Origin: JAURVT01 sp049059935
GTDB taxonomy: Bacteria > Actinomycetota > Actinomycetes > Propionibacteriales > Nocardioidaceae
Assembly (NCBI RefSeq): GCF_049059935.1
Contig: NZ_JBMGQR010000046.1
Coordinates: 1-34,712, forward strand
Reading direction: 5' to 3'
Length of the DNA: 34,712 bases
Shown here in pieces: positions 23,511-32,186 of the stretch; position 1 is the first letter of the stretch; the number at the start of each line of letters is the position of its first letter. Under the pieces are notes generated by a model, which was given only the letters and a program-made list of their open reading frames with translations, did not search any database and had not been told where the DNA came from. A program made the position numbers and the translations under genes.

Positions 23511-24233
23511 TCAGCCGGCACAGAACAAAGGGCGGTCGAGCTCGCCTTCGACGCGGCAACCGTGGTCACACACAGGACCGGTCGTGCGACGGGTGGCCAG
23601 GCGTCGCCAACCCGTTGAGGGCTCGCGCCGTGTGGAGCCATGCATCCGTGGCGGCGCAGAGAGCACATGGTCCCGTCGCCTTAGGTTCGTCAGCCAGGAG
23701 ATCACCCGAAAGATCGGTCGGTCTCCCGAAAATTCGCCGGACACGCCACCGGCGGACGATACCTTGGTCATTGCTGAGGCCTGTCTGGCGCTGTTGAGCT
23801 TGTCGCGCTGCGTCCCAGACCGCCTCGGCGTCGGGCCCGACGGCAACCTTCGGCGCAAAAGTCCCAGTGGGCTGCTCGGTGCCACCGCCCGCATTATGCG
23901 TGGCGCCCGCGCCCGCACCCGCTGGGACCTCAAGACTCGCTAGCTAGACGCTCGCGGCGCTGAGCGGACCGGGTGGGCGCAGACCGACCACAAGGACGTC
24001 GAGGTCGGGGCCGGCGACGCCGTCCGGCGTGACCTCGGGCGGCGGCGCTGGCGCAGCGTCTTCTCAGGTCTGAGATGGAGTACGTCGCGTTGCACGAGGA
24101 CACCGTGGGCTCACTCGACCACGGTGCCGCGGCGCTGCCCATCCGAGAACCTGGTCGATCCCGCACGGGGAACTGGTGCGTATGGCGGGCACCGCTGAGG
24201 GTGCGACAAGTGCTCCTGGTCCTGATCTCGGTG
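23511..24233. other. Region without a recognisable gene
   Basis: About 720 bp downstream of the SDR gene. Frames on both strands are open for 100 codons or more but lack recognisable domains and ribosome sites. No clear terminator, repeat or mobile-element end was found. Confidence 0.4.
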
Positions 24234-24282
24234 TTGCCAAGGCAACCAATCTCAACGCACCGCCAAGTGAAGTGGCACTTCA
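24234..24282. promoter_or_regulatory. Two palindromes upstream of the second MMPL gene
   Basis: TTGCCAAGGCAA (24234-24245) is a perfect 12-bp palindrome and TGAAGTGGCACTTCA (24268-24282) is a perfect inverted repeat of 7-bp arms around one base. The second lies about 50 bp before the MMPL start, in an AT-richer promoter-like stretch, and has the form of a TetR-type operator. The TetR gene at 27206, just downstream of the MMPL gene, is the obvious candidate regulator. Confidence 0.5.
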
Positions 24283-24333
24283 TAAGCAAGGTACAGTTCA
24301 TAGCGAACCTAACCTTCTTATTGCGAGGACTCT

Positions 24334-26577
24334 ATGGCTTGGCACTTGTACCGACTCGGCAGATGGTCGTTCCTTCACCCAAAGCTGTTGGTGAGCCTCT
24401 GGTCGCTGGTGTTTGCGGCGACAGTGATGGGGATGATCACGCTGTCCGACGAGACGACCGACAGCTTCGAGGTTTCAGGAACCGAGTCCGCGCAAGCGCT
24501 CACCCTGGTTCAGCAGCGCAGCCCTGACACGTCCTCAGACGGGGCCAGCGGCCGGATTGTGTTCCAGGCGCCCTCGGGCCAGCGACTTGACGAGCCCGCA
24601 AATCGCCAGGTGATCGCCGCGTCGTTAAAGAAGATCTCCACGGGCCACGTCGGCTCGGTCGATGACCCGTTCGAGGCAGGCACCGTGTCGGCCGATGGGC
24701 AGGTGGCGTTTGCCGACGTGAGCTTCACGGTGCCCACGGACGATCTCAGCGCAGCTGACCGGGATGCTCTGTCTGCCGCCTCGACCGCGGCGGAAGATGG
24801 CGGTCTGTTCGCGGTCGTCGGGGGAAGTGCGGCCGAGGAGGCAGGCGCCCCGCCCATCGCCGAGCTCATTGGGCTGGTCGTCGGCTTTTTCGTCCTGGCG
24901 TTGACTTTTGGCTCTCTCGTCGCGGCGGGGATGCCACTGATCACGGCCGTGGTCGGCGTGGGGATCGGGTTCACCTCGATCGGTCTGCTGAGCGGGTTCG
25001 TCGCAATCGGTTCCACCACGCCCGCGCTCGGGGTGATGCTCGGGCTAGCAGTAGGAATCGACTACGCGCTGTTCATCATGTCGAGGTATCGGCACGAGGT
25101 CGCAGAGGGGCGCCACCTTCCCGACGCGATGGGACGCGCCGTAGGTACCGCAGGCTCGGCGGTCATCTTCGCGGGCCTGACCGTCGTCATCGCCCTGGTC
25201 GGGCTCTCGGTGTGCGGGGTCGGCTTCCTCAGCCAGCTCGGCCTGGCGGCAGCCGGGATGGTCGCGCTCTCCGTCGTCATCGCCCTCACTCTCTTGCCGG
25301 CAATGCTCGGACTAGCCGGCCACCGTGTCACTTCGCCCAAGTTGCCGTTTCTGAAAAAGCGACAGAGCGATCAGGGACGCCGGACCAACGGACGCCGTTG
25401 GATCGAGACCGTCGCGCGGGTTCCGCGCACCGCGCTCGTGGGTGGCGTGGCCCTCGCGGCCGTTGCCGCCATCCCGGTGCTGTCAATGCAGCTCGCCCTG
25501 CCGGGTGCGGCCACCGACCCGTCCGGGTCAGACACGCGGGTCGCCTATGACCTCGTCGCCAAGAACTTCGGCGCCGGAGCGAACGGCCCGCTGGTCGTCG
25601 TAGTCGACACCGCCAGCTCTTCGGACCCTGCCGCTGCGGTCGTGCAGGCGACCACTGAGCTCGAGAGCATTCCCAGGGGCATCGCCTCGATCCAGTCGCC
25701 ATTGTCACGGGAGACGCCGCAGGCCCTCGCGGCGCTGCAGCAGCAGACTGACGCGGTCGGGTTCGCGACGATCACGGTCGTGCCCACGAGCGCCCCGACC
25801 GCACCGGACACCAAGAACCTGGTGACACAGATCCGCGCCACGCTCGACGACCTTCCCGCTAAGACTGGCGCCCGAGCCATGGTCACCGGTCAGACGGCCG
25901 TCGATGTTGACATCGTCGACGAACTGAACTCGGTGTTCCCCATCTACCTAGCTATCGTCATCGGGCTGGCCTTCGTGCTGCTCGTAGTCGTGTTCCGGTC
26001 TATTCTGGTACCCCTCAAAGCCGCCCTCGGTTTCCTGCTGTCGGTCGGCGTCGCGCTCGGGGCGACGGTCGCGGTCTTTCAGTGGGGTTGGCTCAGTCAA
26101 ATGATCGGGCTCGACACCACCTCGCCAATCTTGTTTCTTCTTCCGCTCATGCTGACGGGCATTCTGTTCGGTCTGGCGATGGACTACGAAGTGTTTCTGG
26201 TCAGTCGTATGCGAGAGGCCTACGCACACGGTGCACCGGCAACGCAGGCGGTCCTGGACGGCTTCGCACACAGTGCACGCGTCGTCACCGCAGCCGCGGT
26301 GATCATGATCGGAGTCTTCGCCGGCTTTGCGTTGATTGACGACGTCACCCTCAAGACCATCGGATTCGGGCTGGCGGTCGGCGTCCTGGCAGACGCATTC
26401 ATCGTCCGCATGACGATCGTCCCGGCCGTGATGCTGCTGGTCGGGGATCGAATGTGGTGGATGCCGAACTGGCTGTCAAGAATCTTGCCCAACCTCGACA
26501 TCGAGGGCGAGGAGCTGACTCGGCGACTGGATCCCGCGCTCGAACTCGCCACCTGTGGGGCTACCTCCTCGTCGTGA
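24334..26577 (+). CDS. MMPL/RND-family transporter
   Basis: The 747-residue membrane exporter has two MMPL repeats. The first half shows LIGLVVGFFVLALTFGSLVAAGMPL and LAVGIDYALFIMSRYRHE. The second shows LIVVVFRS-like helices (FVLLVVVFRSILVPLKAA) and LFGLAMDYEVFLVSRMREAY. Large outer loops are at about 40-170 and 390-540. ATG 24334 follows GAGGAC at about seven bases. Such proteins export lipids, siderophores or drugs. It stands alone, with palindromes upstream, a strong hairpin at its stop and a TetR gene downstream, which suggests a drug- or lipid-inducible efflux unit. It is distinct from the MMPL in the persulfide operon. Confidence 0.94.
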   Translation: MAWHLYRLGRWSFLHPKLLVSLWSLVFAATVMGMITLSDETTDSFEVSGTESAQALTLVQQRSPDTSSDGASGRIVFQAPSGQRLDEPANRQVIAASLKKISTGHVGSVDDPFEAGTVSADGQVAFADVSFTVPTDDLSAADRDALSAASTAAEDGGLFAVVGGSAAEEAGAPPIAELIGLVVGFFVLALTFGSLVAAGMPLITAVVGVGIGFTSIGLLSGFVAIGSTTPALGVMLGLAVGIDYALFIMSRYRHEVAEGRHLPDAMGRAVGTAGSAVIFAGLTVVIALVGLSVCGVGFLSQLGLAAAGMVALSVVIALTLLPAMLGLAGHRVTSPKLPFLKKRQSDQGRRTNGRRWIETVARVPRTALVGGVALAAVAAIPVLSMQLALPGAATDPSGSDTRVAYDLVAKNFGAGANGPLVVVVDTASSSDPAAAVVQATTELESIPRGIASIQSPLSRETPQALAALQQQTDAVGFATITVVPTSAPTAPDTKNLVTQIRATLDDLPAKTGARAMVTGQTAVDVDIVDELNSVFPIYLAIVIGLAFVLLVVVFRSILVPLKAALGFLLSVGVALGATVAVFQWGWLSQMIGLDTTSPILFLLPLMLTGILFGLAMDYEVFLVSRMREAYAHGAPATQAVLDGFAHSARVVTAAAVIMIGVFAGFALIDDVTLKTIGFGLAVGVLADAFIVRMTIVPAVMLLVGDRMWWMPNWLSRILPNLDIEGEELTRRLDPALELATCGATSSS

Positions 26578-26621
26578 GGTTGGACGGTGCCGTCGGAACT
26601 TCTCGTCGGCACCGTCCAACC
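26578..26621 (+). terminator. 15-bp perfect hairpin after the MMPL gene
   Basis: GGTTGGACGGTGCCG (26578-26592) is exactly complementary to CGGCACCGTCCAACC (26607-26621) around a 14-base loop. It begins at the base after the stop codon. There is no U-tract, as is common for actinobacterial terminators. Confidence 0.75.
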
Positions 26622-27205
26622 GTGCCCCCGCAGGGCCCGTCGAGGTCTCAGGCAATAGCTCAAGAGGGATGTCAGAAAGGTTCGGGGTTTCCCAGGCCCA
26701 CGTCCTGGTGGGCAGCTATCCGGAGCTTTCCAGGTCAGCACGAACCGCCGGCGGTCTCGACGGGCGAGCCGAGGATCACCAGTATCGCCTCCTCAGTTCC
26801 GAAGGTCGGCCGTCGTGCGCCGCGGAGCCCGGTGAGGCATGGTGCCACCGCGGCTCGGTCTCGACTGGATCGGACGTGCCCTTCCGTTCGGCTCCGCGAG
26901 TTGCGGCTCGTCATCCGCCATGGATGTGGCAACGGGGGTATTCGCGCTCGCCTCGTTCGCACGGTCGCCACTGGGCCTGGGCATGAATTGGACGCCATGG
27001 ACTTCTAGGCCTGGTTGGGAAGGCAGCCCGGTGGTGCCGCGACCGACCCCTGTCTGCAGGGCGCCTGGTCGTGGTCAGGCGGTGCCGCCACCTGCCTGCG
27101 AATGTCGTCGACGAACCACCTACCGGTTGTCCATGGGCCAGTCATGACTAGGGCCTGCTTCGTTCTGAGGCTCGCTGCTCGCGAGAGTGGCTGTAGAGTC
27201 CAATC
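26622..27205. other. Region without a recognisable gene
   Basis: About 580 bp between the MMPL terminator and the TetR gene. Frames of up to about 140 codons are open on the plus strand, but I recognise no domain. The last 60 bp should contain the TetR promoter; a CTCGCGAG palindrome lies at 27176-27183. Confidence 0.4.
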
Positions 27206-27808
27206 GTGGGTCTCAGAGCAAAAAACGCCGAGCGGACTCGAGAGCTTCTCCTCGACGCAGCTCTTGGTCTCTTTGTCGAGCAGAGCTTTGAGGAGACGAC
27301 GCTGGAGCAGATTGCAGAGAAGGCCGACGTCTCTCTCTCAACGCTTTATCGGTACTTCCCGACGAAGGATCTTCTCGTGCTCGCGCCCGTCGCGCTGCAT
27401 GGTCAGATGGCCGACGAACTCGCGAGCAGACCGTCCGACGAGCCCATGGCGGTCGCCCTCGGCCATGCCGTCTGCGCTCTCACCGGCGCGCAGCGAGGTG
27501 ATGAACGGCGCTTGTTCCAGGTGAGTCAACTGCTCGCCAGATCGGAGGTGTTGCGATCTCGGCTGCGTGATGAGCTCACTCGGGAGCGGATCGCCCTGCA
27601 GGCCGCGATCGCTCACCGGCTAGGACGGCCGGAGTCGGACACCTACTGCGCGATGACGGCCCGCGTGACGGTCGGGGTGTTCGAGGTTGCCGCCGCCCGC
27701 GCCCGCACTGGTGGGACGCCCTTCGACGGAGGTGCACTGACCGAGGCAGCCGGCACCGTGATGACGGCCCTTCAGGCCGATCCGCCCACCATGCCTCGGA
27801 CGGTCTGA
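27206..27808 (+). CDS. TetR-family regulator
   Basis: The 200-residue TetR protein begins with NAERTRELLLDAALGLFVEQ and the helix-turn-helix VSLSTLYRYFPTKDLLVLAP, followed by a helical ligand domain resembling the TetR_C class with RRLFQVSQLLARSEVLRSRL. The start is GTG 27206, without a strong ribosome site. It follows the MMPL transporter at a distance of about 630 bp and probably regulates it; the gap makes this less certain than for an adjacent pair. It converges with the decayed thiolase. Confidence 0.88.
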   Translation: MGLRAKNAERTRELLLDAALGLFVEQSFEETTLEQIAEKADVSLSTLYRYFPTKDLLVLAPVALHGQMADELASRPSDEPMAVALGHAVCALTGAQRGDERRLFQVSQLLARSEVLRSRLRDELTRERIALQAAIAHRLGRPESDTYCAMTARVTVGVFEVAAARARTGGTPFDGGALTEAAGTVMTALQADPPTMPRTV

Positions 27809-27869
27809 TCTGGCTCCGTAGCACGGCGGTCGGCCTTCTGGTCCCCTAGCCGCTGCGACGGTCATTTGC

Positions 27870-28784
27870 AGGCAACAAGGGGCTGGACCCACGTGCCTCA
27901 CCCGGGGCCTGACCGAACCACCTGAGCGCCGGGTGCGAGACCCTCGTCCGGTGTCCTCACCGCCCCACTCCTTCCTGAATGGTGCGAGTACGAGAGCAGG
28001 GCCGTCCGCGTTTTGCACCGCGACGAGTTGGCGAAGGTGTGACCCCCTGCTCCTTGTCCGAAGGCGCTCCCGGTGCGGATGCGGCAGGTGCCGCCCTGTC
28101 GAAGCTGGATTATTGGCAGGCGGTGACCAAGCCTGGGCAGGCTGCGTTGGCGAAGGTGACCACCGATTCCGACGGAGTAACCACGCCCACGCGGACTACC
28201 CGGAGGGTGTCTGCAGCACATCTGTGACAAGCGCTTGGTGGCCTACGAACGGCTGGGCCCCTTGGTGGCTTACTGGGCCGGCGTCGGCAGCCGTGGAGTA
28301 TGCCCTCACCCACACACCGAGCAGATCCTCAGCGGCGCGGCGACTCTGATGAGCCGTTCGACTGCGATGCGCAACGCCACAGCGATGCGCGCGGGCCGGG
28401 TAAGCGATCGGTCGGCCCGGCATCACGACACGCAGTTGGCCGTCAACACGGCGTTCGCGGTCGCTGGTCTTTGGTCGAGACTTACATCGACAATCCGTGG
28501 CATGAACTCCAGGCCCAATAGCCACCAAGACGCCCACGTCCCCGACTTCGGTGCTGCAGGAGGCGATCATCGCGGCGTCGAGGCCGACCCGCAGGGACGC
28601 TGGTCGCGGGCGCGCTGACCGGCAACCCGGCCAGGAGTACTGTTATCCGTCCGACGTTGCGGCTCTTCTTTCGCACCGTGGCATTGACCCAGGCAAGGCG
28701 GACCCCGCCGAGCGCACCATCGAACCTCCCGAACGGGGTGCGCGCGGCCGCGTACAGGTGGGTGCTGCCCGGCGACCTGGCCAT
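27870..28784 (-). pseudogene. Frameshifted acetyl-CoA acyltransferase (thiolase), end of the cat operon
   Basis: A thiolase of the beta-ketoadipyl-CoA/acetyl-CoA type can be followed through several frames on the minus strand. ATG 28784 starts THLYAAARTPFGRFDGALGG, five bases after the catC stop. Then comes NVGRITVLLAGLPVSAPATS, and after a frame change RPCGS (active-site Cys region), LDAAMIASCSTEVGDVGVLV, later SHQ, FRTGSAFGQGAGGHTFANSS and GLAPGAQVVRSGP. All are in thiolase order. The section between the start block and NVGRITV is deleted, and several frameshifts and stops follow. The N-terminal two-thirds match is strong; the last part is looser. As pcaF it would have cleaved beta-ketoadipyl-CoA made from the catechol pathway upstream. 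Confidence 0.72.
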
Positions 28785-28789
28785 TTGGG

Positions 28790-29074
28790 TCAGCCGGCCG
28801 CGATGGCGGACGGGTGCTGGGCAAGTGGTGTGACCTGGATCGTCATGTACGCGAACAGCGGCAGGCCCCACAGGATCTCGTGGAGTCGTTCGTTGTCGCG
28901 GACGTCGAAGATGCTCAGGTTGGAGTACTGGCCGACGCAGCGCCAGATGCTCATCCACTCCCCGACGCGCTGAAGGTCCTGCGAGTAGGCCTTCTCGCGT
29001 GCCAGGGTGTCCGCGCGAACATCGGCGTCCAGGTCGTGGGGGATTGCGACGTCCATGGTGACGGCGAACAGCAC
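28790..29074 (-). CDS. catC: Muconolactone delta-isomerase
   Basis: CatC converts muconolactone to beta-ketoadipate enol-lactone in the catechol branch of the beta-ketoadipate pathway. The 94-residue protein has the typical length and sequence: MLFAVTMDVAIP at the N-terminus, then REKAYSQDLQRVGEW, WRCVGQYSNLSIFDV and LPLFAYMTIQVTPLAQHPS. GTG 29074 has AGGAGG eight bases upstream and lies 13 bp after catA. The thiolase remnant starts five bases after its stop. Confidence 0.95.
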   Translation of the reverse strand: MLFAVTMDVAIPHDLDADVRADTLAREKAYSQDLQRVGEWMSIWRCVGQYSNLSIFDVRDNERLHEILWGLPLFAYMTIQVTPLAQHPSAIAAG

Positions 29075-29087
29075 GTGGGAGTCCTCC

Positions 29088-29945
29088 TCAGGCCTTGTCG
29101 AGGGCGAAGTCGTAGGTGACCTGTTGACCGCCGTCGACGTCCTGCGGGTCGAGCATCAACTCGGGCTTGACCGCCGAGGCGATGTCGTCGTCGTTGTGCT
29201 CGTCGCCGGGGAAATACAGCTGGGTGGTGATGGGCTGGTAGCCCTGGGCGGCGACCTTGAGGTGCAGGTGGGCGGGGCGCCAGGCGTGCCATCCGGCCGC
29301 GCGGATCAGCGCACCGCAGGAGCCGTCGGTGGGGATCTGGTAGGGCGCGGGGCGCATGGTGTGCACCCAGTACCTGCCATCCTCACCGGTGGTCAGGGTG
29401 CCGCGCAGGTTCCACTCGGGGATGCCGGGGGCGAAGGAGGAGTAGTAGCCGTCGTCGTCGGCGTGCCAGATCTCGACGACGGCGTGCGGCAGCGCGTTGC
29501 CCTCAACGTCGGTGACCTGCCCCTGCAGGAGCAGCGGGGTGCCCTTCTCGTCCTCGCGGGTGGGAAGGGTCCCCTCGGCGCCGAGCTCGGGGGCGTCGGG
29601 GACGTAGAACGGGCCCTCGATGGTGCCCTTGGATCCCTCACGGTCGCTGCTGGCGACCTCCTCGACGGCGTGCTCGACCCACACGTCAAGGAACAGGGGC
29701 CACTCGCCGTCCTGACCGACGGCGATGAGCCACGACTTCAGGGCGTTGTACTCGTCGTAGGTCACCTCGTGCCGACGGATGGTGTCGTTGACCGCGTCGA
29801 TGACCGAGCGGGCGAGCAGGCTGACGCGCTCGGGCGAGGTGTCGGCGACGTTGGCCGTCTTGTCGGCGGCGAAGCGCTGGGTGGCGTTCGAGCCGGCGAG
29901 CTGGGCTCCTGCGAGCCCGGAGGGGGAGGTCTGGTCGATGCTCAT
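29088..29945 (-). CDS. catA: Catechol 1,2-dioxygenase
   Basis: This non-heme Fe(III) intradiol dioxygenase opens catechol to cis,cis-muconate. The 285-residue protein has the N-terminal helical dimerisation domain (to about 105) and the beta-sandwich catalytic domain. Iron ligands are visible as Y168 (DGYYSSF), Y202 (RPAPYQIP), H226 and H228 (WRPAHLHLKV), with the expected spacing. ATG 29945 follows AGGAGA closely. It lies 30 bp after catB. Related hydroxyquinol 1,2-dioxygenases share the fold, but the catB and catC neighbours favour catechol. Confidence 0.94.
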   Translation of the reverse strand: MSIDQTSPSGLAGAQLAGSNATQRFAADKTANVADTSPERVSLLARSVIDAVNDTIRRHEVTYDEYNALKSWLIAVGQDGEWPLFLDVWVEHAVEEVASSDREGSKGTIEGPFYVPDAPELGAEGTLPTREDEKGTPLLLQGQVTDVEGNALPHAVVEIWHADDDGYYSSFAPGIPEWNLRGTLTTGEDGRYWVHTMRPAPYQIPTDGSCGALIRAAGWHAWRPAHLHLKVAAQGYQPITTQLYFPGDEHNDDDIASAVKPELMLDPQDVDGGQQVTYDFALDKA

Positions 29946-29975
29946 GGTTCTCCTGTCGGTGTTTTGGGTGTGGCG

Positions 29976-31079
29976 CTACCGGTCCTGGCGGTACCGGGTG
30001 AGCTGGTCGGGGTCGATCTCGACGCCGAGACCGGCGCCGGGACGGACGGGGAGGCGGCCGCCGGTGATGACGAGCGGCTCGGTCAGCAGGTCGTCGCTCA
30101 TGTCGAGGAAGTTCGACAGCTCTCCGGCACGTTGCGAGGTGAGTCGGTGGGCGGCGCCGAACGCGACCGTGCAGGTCGAGCCCAGCTGGCCGTCGATTTG
30201 GTTGCCCATCACCACCTCCAGGCCGAGGCCCTCGCACAGGTGGTGGGTGCGCTTGGAGTCGGTGAAGCCGGTGCGGGCGGTCTTGATGCTGACCGCGGTG
30301 GCCGACCCGCCGAGCACCTCGCGGACGACGTCGGCCTGGGTGACCGCGGACTCGTCGGCGACGAAGGGGACGTCGAGCTGCTGGACGAGCCAGCGGCGGC
30401 CGAGCACGTCGTCGGCCGGGCACAGCTCCTCGGCCAGCGTCAGGCCGAGGTCGGCCATGTCCTTCATCGCACGGGCGGACTCCGACGGGGTCCAGCCGCG
30501 GTTGCCGTCGACGTACAGCTCGACATCCTCGCCGAGGTGCTCGCGCAGGGCCCGCACGACGGCGACGTCCAGGGAGGCCGGCCGGCGGCCGACCTTCACC
30601 TTGAACACCTCGATGCCGTGCACGTCGCGCATCCGGGTGGCCTCGTCGACCATCGCCTCGGGTGAGTCGAACCCGAGCATGTGGCACACCCGCATGTGGT
30701 CGGTGTAGCCGCCGAGCAGCTCGGTGACCGGGAGGTCGAGGGTGCGGCCGAGGGCGTCCCAGATCGCCATGTCGATCGCTGCCTTGGCCACGGGGTTGCC
30801 CACGGTGCGGCCCAGGCGTGCGCGGACGATCTCGCGCTCGGTGAGCGTCAGACCGACGACCTGCGGCGCGAAGATCGTCTCGATCACCGCGACCATGCCG
30901 GCCTGGGTCTCGCCGTAGGTGAACGGGCGCGGCGGGGCCTCGGCGACGCCGACCACGCCGTCGTCGGTGTGCACCCGAACTAGGACGTGTTCGGCGGCGT
31001 GCACCTCGCCGCTTGCGAACCGCAGGGGCTTGAGGTAGTCGATGGAGTACGGGATCGCCTCGACGGCGGTGATCTTCAC
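29976..31079 (-). CDS. catB: Muconate cycloisomerase
   Basis: CatB lactonises cis,cis-muconate to muconolactone. The 367-residue enolase-superfamily enzyme has an N-terminal capping domain and a barrel with FKVKVG (K160, K162), metal ligands in VDGNRGW (D191), E217/E218 and ADES (D242), and K266 in SIKTARTG. These fit the muconate-lactonising subgroup, which uses a KxK and a C-terminal Lys. GTG 31079 overlaps the TGA of the LysR gene (GTGA), so translation is coupled. Chloromuconate cycloisomerase cannot be excluded, but no chlorocatechol genes are nearby. Confidence 0.93.
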   Translation of the reverse strand: MKITAVEAIPYSIDYLKPLRFASGEVHAAEHVLVRVHTDDGVVGVAEAPPRPFTYGETQAGMVAVIETIFAPQVVGLTLTEREIVRARLGRTVGNPVAKAAIDMAIWDALGRTLDLPVTELLGGYTDHMRVCHMLGFDSPEAMVDEATRMRDVHGIEVFKVKVGRRPASLDVAVVRALREHLGEDVELYVDGNRGWTPSESARAMKDMADLGLTLAEELCPADDVLGRRWLVQQLDVPFVADESAVTQADVVREVLGGSATAVSIKTARTGFTDSKRTHHLCEGLGLEVVMGNQIDGQLGSTCTVAFGAAHRLTSQRAGELSNFLDMSDDLLTEPLVITGGRLPVRPGAGLGVEIDPDQLTRYRQDR

Positions 31080-31996
31080 AGGACCTCTCCGAGCTCGCGA
31101 ACGGGGTCGGCGACCTCGAACAGGCCGTGTGTGTCGAGCACCTCGACCACTGCGGACACCAGCGGAGAGGTGTCGTTGCGTCGCCACGCGAGGGCGAGGT
31201 CGATCGTGGCCGCGCCGGTGATCTCGCGGAAGATGACGCCGGCGAGCGGGATGGCGCGGGCCGACTCGGGCACCATCGCGACCCCAAGGCCGGCGGCGAC
31301 CAGGGCGAGGAGCACTGAGGTGCCGGGAGCCTCGTGCTGACGGCGCGGCGCAAAGCCGGCCGCACGGCAGGTACGCACGATGGCCTCGTTGACCGCCGAG
31401 TGCGCGTCGGCGTACATCACGAAGTCCTCGAAGCCGACGTCGGCCACGTCGAGCGCGGGCTCGCTGACCAGGCGGTGGTCCGCGGGCAGGGCGAGCAGGA
31501 GCCGCTCGTGGGCGACGGTGCGCGTCTCGACGTCGTCGCCTGCCACCGGCGGGCGCAGGACGGCAAGGTCCAGGTGGCCCGAGCGCAGTCCGTCGACCTG
31601 GGCGGGGGTGAGCAGGTCGGCATGGATCTCGAGGGCGACGTCGGGCAGGTCCTGCTTGACGGCGCGGGCGATGCGGGGGAGCTGGTCGTAGGCGGCGGTG
31701 CCGGTAAAGCCGACGCGCACCAGCCCGTCGCGCCCGTCGGCGATGCGGGCCACGCCGCGAACGGCGTCGTCCAGGCCCTGCAGGGTGCGGACGGCCTCGG
31801 CGTAAAAGAACTCTCCGGCCGGCGTCAGGCTCACCTGGCGAGTGGTGCGCGCCAGTAGGGTGGTGCCGAGCTCGGCCTCGAGCTGACGCACCGACTGCGA
31901 CAGCGCCGGCTGTGCCAGGTGCAGGCGTTCGGCGGCGCGTCCGAAGTGCCGGGTCTCGGCGACGGCCACGAAATATCGCAGGTGCCTGAGCTCCAT
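31076..31996 (-). CDS. LysR-family regulator of the cat operon
   Basis: The 306-residue LysR-type activator has an N-terminal winged helix (MELRHLRYFVAVAETRHFG, then LHLAQPALSQSVRQLEAELG) and a periplasmic-binding-like effector domain of the CatR/BenM type. ATG 31996 has GGAGG six bases upstream; the open frame to 32137 is the intergenic region. Unusually for a CatR-like protein it is the first gene of the operon it would control, not divergent from it, and overlaps catB by 4 bp. The likely inducer is cis,cis-muconate. It is divergent from a cupin gene, sharing a 190-bp regulatory region. Confidence 0.92.
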   Translation of the reverse strand: MELRHLRYFVAVAETRHFGRAAERLHLAQPALSQSVRQLEAELGTTLLARTTRQVSLTPAGEFFYAEAVRTLQGLDDAVRGVARIADGRDGLVRVGFTGTAAYDQLPRIARAVKQDLPDVALEIHADLLTPAQVDGLRSGHLDLAVLRPPVAGDDVETRTVAHERLLLALPADHRLVSEPALDVADVGFEDFVMYADAHSAVNEAIVRTCRAAGFAPRRQHEAPGTSVLLALVAAGLGVAMVPESARAIPLAGVIFREITGAATIDLALAWRRNDTSPLVSAVVEVLDTHGLFEVADPVRELGEVL

Positions 31997-32091
31997 CACG
32001 CACCTCCGCTCGCCCCGCCACCACGCCAGGTGTGTGGCTCGGACCACAGTAGGTCGGGAGCTGATTGGTGACAAAGACCAGATCAGCGCAA

Positions 32092-32114
32092 ATTTATCGG
32101 TTTCAGCGATGAAT
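32092..32114. promoter_or_regulatory. Candidate LysR binding site
   Basis: ATTTATCG (32092-32099) and CGATGAAT (32107-32114) form an inverted repeat with one mismatch and a 7-bp centre, in an AT-rich patch between the LysR gene and the divergent cupin gene. Size and position fit a LysR recognition site. A minus-strand -35-like TTGACC lies just beyond it at 32121-32126. Confidence 0.5.
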
Positions 32115-32186
32115 AATTGGTCAACCGGGCTCAGCATTCCTCAGCTGCCCCGTTCGACTCACGGAGTCGAGCTCGTACCATCAGGT

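Noticed and set aside
21377..24233. Possible insertion sequence or integrase in the orphan stretches
   Set aside because: No transposase motif, terminal inverted repeat or target duplication could be found by eye.
27933..28618. Several plus-strand open frames of 80-138 codons
   Set aside because: They are opposite the decayed thiolase, whose motifs are readable on the minus strand; the plus-strand products match nothing I know.
29007..30665. A 552-codon plus-strand open frame opposite catA and catB
   Set aside because: Antisense shadow of two well-supported catabolic genes.
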